A DNA stretch of 33,473 nucleotides, from positions 1 to 33,473 of the forward strand of contig CAIMWF010000148.1 in assembly GCA_903845055.1 (NCBI GenBank), given 5' to 3'. The translations under genes were made by a program, and so were the position numbers. Positions 23,808 to 31,948 of the stretch are shown one piece after another. The stretch comes from an uncultured Bacteroidales bacterium. GTDB taxonomy: Bacteria; Bacteroidota; Bacteroidia; Bacteroidales; FEN-979. The notes beneath the pieces are model-generated. The model worked only from the letters and a program-made list of their open reading frames with translations. It was not told the origin of the DNA and did no database searches. The number at the start of each line of letters is the position of its first letter. The first letter of the stretch is position 1.

Positions 23808-25898
23808 ATGAGAACCTCCCTGGTTGTTCTGTGCCTTTTCCTGCAATTTGCCTGTTTCTCCCAGTGGAACTGGGTCAACCCGCTGCCGCAGGGCAACACC
23901 CTGCACGACGTGCAGTTTGTCAACGCCACCACCGGCATTGCGGTGGGCGACTGCGGAACCATCCTACGGACCACCGACAGCGGAGCCAGTTGGACCACGG
24001 TCGTGGACGACCCGTCGGTCGGTGGATTAAATGCTGTCTCTTTCCCCGACCCGGACACAGGGTTTGCCATCTCCGATGGCGGATCATACTTATACAAGAC
24101 CACCGACGGGGGGCTGACCTGGTCGTTCCTTTACTCCTTCGATACCTTCAACATGTGGGATGTATGGTTCACGGATGCCCTGCACGGGACTGCCATCGGG
24201 GATGAATGCGTTTTCCTCACCTCCGACGGGGGCGTTCACTGGGCCTGGAAAGGGCCTTATACCTGGAACTATTCGATCTGGTATACCTCGCCTTCAACGG
24301 CAATCATGACCTGCCAGTCGTCGCTGTACAAAAGCTATGACGGCGGGAATACCTGGACGGTCAAAATCCAGAATTTTAATGGCTGGCAGGGCTCCCTTTT
24401 CTTCATGAATGCCGATACCGGCCTTTATGTAGGGATGGGCGGGATGATCTGCCGCACCACCGACGGGGGTGAACACTGGTCCACCGGGCCTATCCTGACA
24501 ACAAAGACGCTCTCCGCGGCCTGCATCCTGCAGTCGGGGAAGGGTTTCATCGTCGGCGGTTCGGGGAAGATGCTAAAAACCGACGACTTCGGGGTTTCAT
24601 GGTATACCCTGCCGGCCCTTACCGATCACGACCTGGAGACCGTCACCTTTTCCGATCAGCTGCATGGCGTCATTATGGGAAAGCAGGGAATCATCTTCAA
24701 TACCGTTGACGGCGGGAACAGCTGGACGAACCTCACCGCTTCGGTTACCAGGAAACAACTGAACGCCGTTGTATTCAGCGACCCGAACACCGGCTATATC
24801 GCGGGCGACAGCGCCACCCTGCTGAAAACGGTCAACGGGGGCGGCACCTGGCAGCCGGTGGCAATCCCCGGGGGAACGGACTTCAAGGCACTTTGCTTTA
24901 CGGGTGTCCAGACGGGTTATGTAGCCGGATCAAACGGAACCGTATGGAAAACGCTGGATGGTGGTGGCACCTGGACTCCATTACAGGTCAGCAGCCATGA
25001 CCCGGATGCCATCGAATTTCCGGACGCCTTCACCGGGTATGTGCTGACAGGCGGTACGAACCTCGATGATTCCATCATCCTGTACCGGACAACCAACGCC
25101 GGGTCCTCCTGGGTAAAGCGTTACCTTGGGCTGGGTTATGACTGCTTCATGGATTTTACAAGCCCAGATACCGGTTATCTTGCTGCAAACAACAATATCA
25201 GGAAAACAACCGACGGTGGAAATACATGGACCGTGCTGGCTACATTCCAGGTGCAGGGCTTCGGCGACCTTTGCTTTTCATCAAAAACAACGGGATTTGC
25301 CTGTGCCATGGATGCCTACGGCAACGGTATAAATTACAAAACGACCGACGCGGGGCTGCATTGGGAGCCGTTCTATGCAGGACCCGTATTTTTCAGCAGG
25401 ATGCACTTTGCCGATTCTCAGAACGGGTACGCCATGACCAGGGGTGACCTGGGGAATGTCAGCATGTATAAAACAGTGAATGGAGGCCTTTCCTGGAGCC
25501 AGAAGGAGGTGGGAATGACCTGTTACCTGCTCCGGGATTTCTGCTTCAACGGTTCGGGTACCGGGATCCTTGCCGGGGATTGTGGCGTGATCCTGAGGAC
25601 CACCAACAGCGGCGGGATCGTCACCGGCGTTCAACCAGCGATCGGGCCGAATGAGATCGTCATCTCCCCGAACCCCTGCCGCGACCGGTTCCGGATTCAA
25701 TTTCCGGATGCGGAGCATTCGGTCGATGTATCCATTTATTCAATGCTCGGGAAGGAGGTGTTTTCATCGGGTTACAGCCGGGTTCAGTCCATAGATGTCA
25801 ATGTTTCCTCCCTGCATGCGGGCACCTGGCTGGTGCGCATCACGACCGGGTCGGAAGTCACGGTGAGAAAGCTGGTGAAAACGAATGAACAGGAGTGA
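23808..25898 (+). CDS. T9SS-secreted Ycf48-like beta-propeller protein
   Basis: The 696-residue protein has a signal peptide (cleavage near CFSQ, residue 19). About thirteen Asp-box motifs of the form TTDGGxTW or VNGGxTW follow through residue ~600, each with a preceding GxAVGD-like strand, as in Ycf48/BNR propellers; this many implies two propellers or an enlarged one. Residues about 615-696 are a T9SS type A sorting domain: ISPNPCRDRF, VSIYSMLGKEV, LHAGTWLVRI, then VRKLVK. It should be exported by T9SS and attached to, or released from, the cell surface. The ligand is unknown. Confidence 0.9.
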   Translation: MRTSLVVLCLFLQFACFSQWNWVNPLPQGNTLHDVQFVNATTGIAVGDCGTILRTTDSGASWTTVVDDPSVGGLNAVSFPDPDTGFAISDGGSYLYKTTDGGLTWSFLYSFDTFNMWDVWFTDALHGTAIGDECVFLTSDGGVHWAWKGPYTWNYSIWYTSPSTAIMTCQSSLYKSYDGGNTWTVKIQNFNGWQGSLFFMNADTGLYVGMGGMICRTTDGGEHWSTGPILTTKTLSAACILQSGKGFIVGGSGKMLKTDDFGVSWYTLPALTDHDLETVTFSDQLHGVIMGKQGIIFNTVDGGNSWTNLTASVTRKQLNAVVFSDPNTGYIAGDSATLLKTVNGGGTWQPVAIPGGTDFKALCFTGVQTGYVAGSNGTVWKTLDGGGTWTPLQVSSHDPDAIEFPDAFTGYVLTGGTNLDDSIILYRTTNAGSSWVKRYLGLGYDCFMDFTSPDTGYLAANNNIRKTTDGGNTWTVLATFQVQGFGDLCFSSKTTGFACAMDAYGNGINYKTTDAGLHWEPFYAGPVFFSRMHFADSQNGYAMTRGDLGNVSMYKTVNGGLSWSQKEVGMTCYLLRDFCFNGSGTGILAGDCGVILRTTNSGGIVTGVQPAIGPNEIVISPNPCRDRFRIQFPDAEHSVDVSIYSMLGKEVFSSGYSRVQSIDVNVSSLHAGTWLVRITTGSEVTVRKLVKTNEQE

Positions 25899-25934
25899 AA
25901 ACAACATCCGGTAGGGTGAACACAACTGCAAAGT

Positions 25935-25955
25935 AATTAAAAATTAAAAATTACT
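25935..25955. repeat. Heptamer array, three units (AATTAAA type)
   Basis: AATTAAA twice, then AATTACT, 36 bases after the propeller stop. Confidence 0.55.
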
Positions 25956-26040
25956 TTTTGACAGGGAGCCGTCCGGTCTGCAAAAGACCTCTCCTTGCTT
26001 GCGGGAAGACGTTTTTTACCGGCTGGCCGGCGATCCCTGA

Positions 26041-26061
26041 AATCGTTAATCGTAAATAAAA
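26041..26061. repeat. Heptamer array, three units (AATCGTA type)
   Basis: AATCGTT, AATCGTA and AATAAAA in register; same word class as 14008. Confidence 0.5.
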
Positions 26062-26129
26062 AAATGCTGGCGAAGCACAGGAACCGCATGAGGAAATTCA
26101 CGTGAAGAAAATCAAGGAATGAGCGTTAA

Positions 26130-26175
26130 AAACTGCGGACTGTTTGAGGCGCGCAGCGCCGAGTTTCCGCAGTTT
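26130..26175. repeat. Nested hairpin with 10-bp outer and 5-bp inner stems
   Basis: AAACTGCGGA at 26130-26139 pairs perfectly with TCCGCAGTTT at 26166-26175. Inside, GGCGC (26148-26152) pairs with GCGCC (26156-26160) around a 3-base loop. Confidence 0.8.
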
Positions 26176-26227
26176 AGCGATTGACGCGGATTTTTAGTGA
26201 ATTTTCGTAAGCGGTGATTTTTCTTTG

Positions 26228-26260
26228 TTTCTTTCTTTTGATGGCAGCAAAAGAAAGAAA
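26228..26260. repeat. 13-bp perfect inverted repeat
   Basis: TTTCTTTCTTTTG and its exact complement flank a 7-base loop. It is not followed by a clean T-run typical of a terminator on either strand. Confidence 0.85.
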
Positions 26261-26410
26261 GGCAATATGACAAAACGAAGCGTTTAGGGCTAAAGCCCAG
26301 GGTAACTCCGGCCTGCTCACCCCCCGGCTAAAGCCGGAGGCAATTGATTTTCCCGCAGGCGGGAAGAGATTTTGTGCCGGCCGGTGGGCTGCTATTGCCT
26401 GTTGTCTTTT

Positions 26411-26445
26411 TGATTTACGATTTACGAATGACGATTTACGATTGA
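26411..26445. repeat. Heptamer array, five units (CGATTTA type)
   Basis: Variants TGATTTA, CGATTTA, CGAATGA and CGATTGA in register; the same words as at 8786 and 18354. Confidence 0.9.
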
Positions 26446-26477
26446 AGGGGTAGCCGGCCATGGGATTCTCACAAATG

Positions 26478-26509
26478 CCATTTTGCCATTTTACCATTTT
26501 ACCATTTTA
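26478..26509. repeat. Octamer array across the stop codon of the GH16-like gene
   Basis: Four 8-base units: CCATTTTG once and CCATTTTA three times. On the minus strand the copies inside the gene encode its last residues (KMVKW) and the stop; the others continue past it. Confidence 0.85.
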
Positions 26510-27843
26510 ACAACCCTGTTCTCCTCCACGCTCCTGAAACGCAGCAGGTAGACCCCCGGGGGTAAAATACGCCCGTTCGCGGCACAGCCGTCCCAGGAGA
26601 TGTGGATGGTCCCGGCATCGGGTTTCCCGGCAAACAGCTTCCTGATACACCTCCCCTGCAGGTTGAGGATATCGATCTCTGCCTCCGTGGCCTGCCGCAA
26701 TGTTATTTCAACCTGGCACCCGTCGGAGAAGGGGTTGGGAAAGATGTTGATGTTTCCGGGCAGGCGCCCGGGTTCGGGCAAACCGGTCGTGAACGAATTC
26801 AGGATCATTTCGGCATTCTTCCCGTCGGCCGGGGGGAGCCCCTGGTACAGGTAAAAGTTGATCCTGAGGTTTTCATCGCCCGGTTCAGGCAGGTAGGTTT
26901 TATTACGGTAGGTCCATCTTCGCGCGGAATCTCCCCAGGTGCTTGAAAAGAGGATCGAATCGTGCTTCCAGTCAAAATAGTGAACCGAATGGTCCGCTGC
27001 CGTCATGTTGAACCGGCTGATGTTCCCCGCAGCATCGTAAGGCTGCACCACGAACTTGGCATTGCTGTTCGCAGGGTCGCCCCAGCGGGAGAATTCAAGG
27101 TCGATCTCCCGGTAGTAATTGTTTGGCGGTTTAGCAAGCGGGGAGCAGTCGTCCCAGGTAAAGATCCCGGCGATCAGGTTCGGATCCAGCAGGTCGGTCC
27201 GGCCGGCCACATCGAAGTTGTAGCGCTGATAACCCAGCGACGACCGGCAGATCACCTCCGAGCAGGACCAGCCGGCATTGCTGCGGGCGACCCGCAGGTG
27301 CAGCCGTTGCTGCGCATCCACCCATACCATCGAGTCGCGGTCGCTGAAGAGGTTCGGACCGGGTCCCATCGGCACCGGCGGACTGCCGATCGACCGTTTG
27401 ACGGTCCATTCGAGCCCCGACCAGCTGACCACCCGTTCGCCGTGCGGACGGCAAATGACGGCATAGGGAAAATCAAGGAGTGCGGCCGGGAGGTCGCCGC
27501 CCTCCAGTGCCGGCGGTGAATATGAAACCGGTACCAGGAAGGCGATGATCTTTGTGGCATAGGGGTCGGTGGGGGCGATGGCGATGGCGGCGCTGAACCC
27601 CGAATCGGCGCGGATGACGGTGACGGGAGCCGCGGCCGAGGGCTTGATCCACCACCCGCCGGCCTCCTCCAGGAAGATGTACACGGCAATGGCATGGTCG
27701 CCGGTAGTGGTGTTGTGCACCACGCCCTGCAACTGTCCCCCGCCGCCCCAGCCGGGTACGGCGGTAAGCTGGACAGAAGGGGCGGACTGCGAAAAACAGA
27801 CCTGGCTGAACAGGAAAAAAAGTGCAGTGAGCAGGTTTTTCAT
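26491..27843 (-). CDS. T9SS-secreted GH16-like (jelly-roll) protein
   Basis: From ATG 27843 the protein has 450 residues; a TTG nine bases upstream is less likely. The signal peptide ends near CFSQ (residue 18). Residues about 20-120 form a module with YIFLEEAGGWWIKPS and PYATKIIAFLVP, which I have seen attached to carbohydrate-active proteins. Residues about 160-350 look like a concanavalin-type jelly roll with YYREIDLEFSRW, whose ExDxE (E246, D248, E250) fits the GH16 catalytic triad; WKHDSILFS fits a following strand. The C-terminus (about 368-450) is a T9SS sorting domain: NIFPNPFSDG, LPPGVYLLRF. It could be a glucan- or galactan-cleaving enzyme, or only a binding protein. Confidence 0.75.
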   Translation of the reverse strand: MKNLLTALFFLFSQVCFSQSAPSVQLTAVPGWGGGGQLQGVVHNTTTGDHAIAVYIFLEEAGGWWIKPSAAAPVTVIRADSGFSAAIAIAPTDPYATKIIAFLVPVSYSPPALEGGDLPAALLDFPYAVICRPHGERVVSWSGLEWTVKRSIGSPPVPMGPGPNLFSDRDSMVWVDAQQRLHLRVARSNAGWSCSEVICRSSLGYQRYNFDVAGRTDLLDPNLIAGIFTWDDCSPLAKPPNNYYREIDLEFSRWGDPANSNAKFVVQPYDAAGNISRFNMTAADHSVHYFDWKHDSILFSSTWGDSARRWTYRNKTYLPEPGDENLRINFYLYQGLPPADGKNAEMILNSFTTGLPEPGRLPGNINIFPNPFSDGCQVEITLRQATEAEIDILNLQGRCIRKLFAGKPDAGTIHISWDGCAANGRILPPGVYLLRFRSVEENRVVKMVKW

Positions 27844-27849
27844 ACCCTT

Positions 27850-27857
27850 CAAATGTA
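27850..27857 (-). promoter_or_regulatory. -7 box TACATTTG for the GH16-like gene, possible leaderless start
   Basis: The minus strand reads TACATTTG, an exact TAnnTTTG, six bases before the ATG at 27843. This also supports ATG 27843 over the TTG at 27852. Confidence 0.5.
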
Positions 27858-27883
27858 AGGAAGAATGGGGGAAATTAAGATTG

Positions 27884-27911
27884 ACCTGGCATTTGACACC
27901 TGGCCCCTGGT
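27884..27911. repeat. Weak heptamer array (ACCTGGC type)
   Basis: ACCTGGC twice with ATTTGAC between and CCCTGGT after, in register, just beyond the stop of the sialidase-like gene (27913). Confidence 0.4.
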
Positions 27912-27912
27912 G

Positions 27913-29343
27913 TTACCCGGAAATGATTATTTTACATTTCATGATGACTCCGTGCCCCGTTGTTACCTGCAAATAATAGATTCCGCCTGGTAAATTATTT
28001 CTTTCCAGGATCATCCTGTTACCGGTCACAATTTGTGTTTTAACCACCTGTCCCCAAATATTATAAATTCTCAAACAGGCGTTTTGAAGTTCTTTTTGAA
28101 ATTCGATGGTCGCCGATATATCAAACGGATCAGGATAAACGTTCATGGAATCCGGCAATTCTATCCCCGGAATACCCGTTGTCGCAAGGCAATGCCGGCC
28201 GTTGTTACCTGTCGGATTGCGCATATAATGAACATGATGATCCGTATTGCTTGCATAAATAATATGAACTGCACAGCCTGAAATTGCTGTAAAAGCTGTG
28301 ATCCCGATGTTCCCGGGGAAAAATGTAAAAGGAGCGTCCCAGTTTGTTCCACCGTCGCCGGAGTGCAGGTATTGACCACCAATGAATGCTTTTACGTATG
28401 TCAAATGCAGGTCGGAACCATCCCTGACCATATACGGGTAATAAAAAGTTGTATCCGGGTCATTGGTCAGATTCTTGTCCGTTCCCCAGGTTAAACCGTT
28501 GTCTCCGCTTTGAACGATATGAACCTGGTAATGTGTTGTGGGAGCCCCGGCATAAGCAACATCGACATTTGAGCTATCCGCGCTTACCATTGTTCCGTAA
28601 CCATAAGGAGGGGATATTGTATCATCAGAACTCCATGTTATCCCGTAATCAGGTGAGGATTTATAGAATATCTGCATTTTATTGTTATACCGGTTGTCAT
28701 TCCAGACCATGTGTATATGAGGTCCCTGGGCCGTGATGGCTTCATCTTCCGATCGGCCCGAGGCATACGTAATTTGCTGGTGTGGACTCCATGTCGTTCC
28801 GTTATCGGCTGATCTCAGGAAAAAGATTTCCGTATTGTAAGGCGATTGGGAAGTCACAATGTCATTTGCCACATAAACGCTGTTACCCGATGCCGTGACA
28901 GCGGGCCAGTTTGCAATTACAGAATCCAGCATGACGCCGGGGCCCCATGTACTGCCTCCATCCAGGGAATGCCTGTAATGGGATGACCGGTGATTGTCAA
29001 CGGTATCAATTTCCCTCCATACAACATGTACCCGGGAGCCACTGACGGAAATCGCAGGATTCCAGGCATTTCCGTTGATCCCTGTTATTGGAATGGGAGC
29101 AGTCCAGGTTAACCCCGTATCCGCAGACATTGTGTAATATAAAGCGCCTTTCTTTGCGCTGAACCGATCGCACCATACTACATGGATCGTGTCACCACTG
29201 ACTCCTATGCATGATCCCATGCTTTCATTCAGTAAAGCGGAAACTGCCCCGGGAGAGATATCCGCAGGACTGCTCCATTGGGCAAGTGCAGCAAACCGGA
29301 TGAACCCCGTGAAAACAAGTGCTAAAAGTATTCTTGTCCGCAT
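27913..29343 (-). CDS. T9SS-secreted sialidase-fold (BNR/Asp-box) propeller protein
   Basis: The 476-residue protein has a signal peptide ending near ALAQ (residue 22). Six Asp boxes occur at regular spacing (SADTGLTW, SLDGGSTW, SADNGTTW, SPDYGITW, SGDNGLTW, SGDGGTNW), one per blade of a six-bladed sialidase-like propeller, and each is preceded by an IHVVW-type strand. The catalytic Arg triad and Tyr of true sialidases could not be assigned, so binding rather than cleavage is as likely. Residues about 400-476 form a T9SS sorting domain (NVYPDPFDIS, LRIYNIWGQVV, LPGGIYYLQV). A -7 box lies at 29372. It is downstream of the 29-residue-repeat gene on the same strand, with 189 bases between. Confidence 0.88.
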   Translation of the reverse strand: MRTRILLALVFTGFIRFAALAQWSSPADISPGAVSALLNESMGSCIGVSGDTIHVVWCDRFSAKKGALYYTMSADTGLTWTAPIPITGINGNAWNPAISVSGSRVHVVWREIDTVDNHRSSHYRHSLDGGSTWGPGVMLDSVIANWPAVTASGNSVYVANDIVTSQSPYNTEIFFLRSADNGTTWSPHQQITYASGRSEDEAITAQGPHIHMVWNDNRYNNKMQIFYKSSPDYGITWSSDDTISPPYGYGTMVSADSSNVDVAYAGAPTTHYQVHIVQSGDNGLTWGTDKNLTNDPDTTFYYPYMVRDGSDLHLTYVKAFIGGQYLHSGDGGTNWDAPFTFFPGNIGITAFTAISGCAVHIIYASNTDHHVHYMRNPTGNNGRHCLATTGIPGIELPDSMNVYPDPFDISATIEFQKELQNACLRIYNIWGQVVKTQIVTGNRMILERNNLPGGIYYLQVTTGHGVIMKCKIIISG

Positions 29344-29371
29344 TTTGTTTAGGTATTATGTCTGCAAACCC

Positions 29372-29379
29372 CAAATTTA
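29372..29379 (-). promoter_or_regulatory. -7 box TAAATTTG for the sialidase-like gene
   Basis: The minus strand reads TAAATTTG, an exact TAnnTTTG, 28 bases before the ATG at 29343, so this gene probably has its own promoter. Confidence 0.5.
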
Positions 29380-29532
29380 CACTTTTTTACCCATAAAACA
29401 TAGATCATTATCGTACCATCAATGTTGGCCAATACAGGCCGGTTCACACCGGTCCATTCCGGTCAGCATGACATTTTCCGCACAAAGTAAAGTTGGTCCG
29501 AACAAGACTTGGAGAAAGAGGCACCGCAAACG

Positions 29533-31011
29533 TTACTCCTTCACAAAATGGACCGACTCTTTCAAATCAGTGGCGGAAAGTACCAGTACATAGGTTCCCC
29601 TGGCCAGCCGGCTGATGTCGACCTCCGTATTGTTACTGCTGACGGTTCGGCGCAACATAAGCCTGCCGCGGGAATCGTAAACGGAGAGCGCGCAAACTGC
29701 GCCCGGGTTGAAATTGCGCACCGATACGACCATCCTGTCGGAGGCGGGATCGGGACAGACAGCCAGGTCACGGCTGATCCTGCCGCTGCCGGGCAACCCC
29801 GAACTGACAAACGAAACGAAACTTGCTTCATACCTGTATAATACCGAAAACGCCCCGATGGTCTTTTTCTGCGAATACATCCACAGCGAGCCGATGGCAT
29901 GCTGCCACGCCCCGTTCCTCCATTGTTCGTATTTCCCGGTTACCGAATTACCCGCGGCATCGTACGTATAAACGTAGCGCGATGAATTCACCCACCCGGT
30001 TGTTTGCCACAGTTGCCATGTTTCACTCAGCATATCCCCGGCCGCGTCGAAGGTATGGGTGATGAGGTAATTATTCACCCAGGCGTTCGACTGCCACATC
30101 TCATCCTGCGAGGTGAGCATGTTCCCGGCTGAGTCGTAGGTATAGAGCAGGCGCCAGTAGTTCTCCCAGGCGCCCGAGACCCATTGCTGGTTTGTTTCGG
30201 TCAGCATGTTCCCGGCCGTGTTGTATGTGTAACTCGTGATAAACTGGTTCTGCAGGACACCTCCCTGCCACATCTGGTAAAGCATGGTCAGCAGGTTGTT
30301 GTTTGCATCGTAGGTGTCGGTGTAGATGTCCGCTGCAATCCAGCCGTTGTTCACCCAATGCTGCTTTTCATCGGTAAGGTTGTTGCCGTTGGCATCATAG
30401 GTGAGCAGGTATTGATCGGAGTTCACCCATGCGCCTGTCTGCCAGTATTCATCCAGTTCCGTCAGCATGTTCCCGCCTGCATCGTAGGTGTAGGAATACC
30501 TGAAGTTGTTGGTCCATGCCCCCGCCTGCCATTGTTCCACGGTCTCCGTGAGGTTAAGCCCGGCGGCATTGTAGGTGTATGTATACCTCCAGTTGTTGAC
30601 CCAGGCGTTGTTTTGCCACAGCTGATTCACATCGGTCAGCAGGTTCCCCGCGGCATCATAGGTGCCGGCATCCCTCATGTAATTCACCCACAATCCTGCC
30701 TGCCAGTTCTCAATAAGCATCGTCAGCAGGTTCCCATGAATATCGAAGGTGGCCGATTGCCGTTCGACGACCCCGGAGGTGTCGTAGGTGATGACTGTGT
30801 CCCATTTCCAGAGAAGCGTGGCGGGGTTAATCCGGCCCGGATTTTGGGAATAGCCGTTGAAATGCACACCGGGTGCGGCATGTGTTGCGGTCAGCATTGC
30901 CAGGTGGCCGGCGGATTTCCGGGAGAAGGAATGCCCACCCTGTCTATCGCTTGCAACGGCAGAAAAGGTTACGAGGATCAGGACAATAAAAAGCAGCAGG
31001 TTTTTTTTCAT
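29533..31011 (-). CDS. T9SS-secreted protein with ten 29-residue YD-like repeats
   Basis: The 492-residue protein has a signal peptide (cleavage near AVAS, residue 21). Residues 88-377 are ten repeats of exactly 29 residues with no gaps. The consensus begins TYDAAGNxLT, has a central W (position 16), then GAW (19-21) and ends in aromatic residues. The opening resembles RHS/YD repeats, but the unit is longer and has the extra W strand, so a beta-hairpin stack is likely. Residues about 410-492 form a T9SS sorting domain (AVCPDPASDRM, LSVYDSRGRLML, LARGTYVLVL, HFVKE). There is no RHS core or toxin end. It is probably a surface adhesin or binding protein; function unknown. Confidence 0.85.
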   Translation of the reverse strand: MKKNLLLFIVLILVTFSAVASDRQGGHSFSRKSAGHLAMLTATHAAPGVHFNGYSQNPGRINPATLLWKWDTVITYDTSGVVERQSATFDIHGNLLTMLIENWQAGLWVNYMRDAGTYDAAGNLLTDVNQLWQNNAWVNNWRYTYTYNAAGLNLTETVEQWQAGAWTNNFRYSYTYDAGGNMLTELDEYWQTGAWVNSDQYLLTYDANGNNLTDEKQHWVNNGWIAADIYTDTYDANNNLLTMLYQMWQGGVLQNQFITSYTYNTAGNMLTETNQQWVSGAWENYWRLLYTYDSAGNMLTSQDEMWQSNAWVNNYLITHTFDAAGDMLSETWQLWQTTGWVNSSRYVYTYDAAGNSVTGKYEQWRNGAWQHAIGSLWMYSQKKTIGAFSVLYRYEASFVSFVSSGLPGSGRISRDLAVCPDPASDRMVVSVRNFNPGAVCALSVYDSRGRLMLRRTVSSNNTEVDISRLARGTYVLVLSATDLKESVHFVKE

Positions 31012-31108
31012 GGTATTAAGATTTGGCGGCCAGGAGGCCTGTTCAGAATCGGGGGGGATATGCGGGCGATCAAATCATTAAATTGAAGCCGGATTGATAA
31101 ATAAAAAA

Positions 31109-31143
31109 GGCAACAGGCAACTGGCAACAGGCAACAGGCAATT
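31109..31143. repeat. Heptamer array, five units (GGCAACA type)
   Basis: Variants GGCAACA, GGCAACT and GGCAATT in register; related to 13945 and 32397. Confidence 0.9.
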
Positions 31144-31174
31144 AAAAGCGGGAAGCACGCCTGATGACCTTAAT

Positions 31175-31202
31175 TTAGTAATTAGTAATCAGTAATTAGT
31201 AA
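31175..31202. repeat. Heptamer array, four units (TTAGTAA type)
   Basis: TTAGTAA three times and TCAGTAA once, in register, 32 bases after the GGCAACA array. Confidence 0.88.
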
Positions 31203-31328
31203 TTTCCCGGGTAACGGTATTTTAAAAATGAAGAAAGTATTCACCGCAAATATAACCTTGAAACCCGTCAAAAAATAAATATTTTTCATTTTACTGCAAT
31301 AAATAGGAACGATCGCGTCTACAACATC

Positions 31329-31880
31329 ATGGAAAAGGAATTTCAGAAAAGGTCGCTCGACCGGTTTTTCAGGGTGGAATACCAGAAACTGGTGAATTAT
31401 GTCAGGAAGAACCTGGAAGACCGCTTTTTTGAAGCCTCGCCCGAAGACATCGTGCAGGATGTGGCCCTGGGGCTGATCGACCGGCTGGATCTCGACGCCC
31501 AGATCGGCAACCTGACAGCCTATCTCTACCGGTCGGTGAAGAACAGGATCATCGACCTGCAGAAAAAGCCCCTGCGGAATGTGTCGATTGAGCATTACAC
31601 GGATAAAAAAAATGAGAATTATTTACTAAATACCCTTGCAGATGAAACCCTAAAAGATGAACCAAATTGGCCTGACATCGCCCCGGAGCGGCTGCAGCAG
31701 GCCCTGTCGGAGCTGCGGCCCGACGAACAGGCCCTGATCATCGCCACGGAGTTCGACCATCAGAGCTATGAAGAGCTCTCCGAAAGCTGGGATGTGCCGG
31801 TGGGGACCCTGCTTTCGCGCAAACACCGGGCGCTTTCGAAATTACACCGGAAATTGTCTGAGAACCGGTCATTGACCTGA
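31329..31880 (+). CDS. ECF-type sigma70-family RNA polymerase sigma factor
   Basis: The 183-residue protein has sigma region 2 (about 10-80), with ASPEDIVQDVALGLIDRL and LTAYLYRSVKNRIIDLQ, and region 4 (about 122-176), with ALSELRPDEQALIIATEFDH, YEELSESWDVPVGTLLSR and a basic recognition helix. Regions 1 and 3 are missing, as in ECF factors. The linker (83-120) is acidic and AT-rich in codons. No classical anti-sigma gene follows; the next gene encodes a small two-helix membrane protein that may do that job. Target promoters are unknown. Confidence 0.9.
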   Translation: MEKEFQKRSLDRFFRVEYQKLVNYVRKNLEDRFFEASPEDIVQDVALGLIDRLDLDAQIGNLTAYLYRSVKNRIIDLQKKPLRNVSIEHYTDKKNENYLLNTLADETLKDEPNWPDIAPERLQQALSELRPDEQALIIATEFDHQSYEELSESWDVPVGTLLSRKHRALSKLHRKLSENRSLT

Positions 31881-31895
31881 CCGTAACCGCAACTT

Positions 31896-31930
31896 AAAAT
31901 TCAAAACTCAAAACATAAAAATCAACCATC
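31896..31930. repeat. Heptamer array, five units (AAAACTC type)
   Basis: AAAATTC, AAAACTC, AAAACAT, AAAAATC and AACCATC follow one another in register, filling most of the gap between the sigma factor and the membrane-protein gene. Confidence 0.65.
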
Positions 31931-31948
31931 ATTTAATAAATTACAATT

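Larger units (their letters stand above)
25899..26490. other. Intergenic stretch (592 bases) rich in palindromes and short repeats
   Basis: No gene is supported. A 107-codon minus frame (26174-26497) lacks any domain and is built partly from repeat words. The region holds heptamer arrays (25935, 26041, 26411), two-part hairpins (26130-26175), a 13-bp inverted repeat (26228-26260), three short palindromes (26287-26298, 26324-26337, 26350-26365) and an octamer array (26478-26509). It separates the plus-strand propeller gene from the minus-strand GH16-like gene (convergent). Confidence 0.75.
31012..31328. other. Divergent intergenic stretch (317 bases)
   Basis: It lies between the starts of the 29-residue-repeat gene (minus) and the sigma factor gene (plus). 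It holds two heptamer arrays (31109, 31175) and an AT-rich region at 31240-31310 where promoters would be expected, but no convincing TAnnTTTG box or ECF-type promoter was seen. Confidence 0.6.

Noticed and set aside
26174-26497. 107-codon minus frame in the 592-base gap
   Set aside because: It is composed partly of octamer, heptamer and palindrome sequence; no domain.
30184-31086. Open + frame of 300 codons
   Set aside because: It is the antisense shadow of the 29-residue repeats and shows the same period; it has no start signal or known motif.
31300-31328. ECF-type promoter (GGAAC...CGTC) before the sigma gene
   Set aside because: The two elements are only about four bases apart, far too close for a -35/-10 pair.
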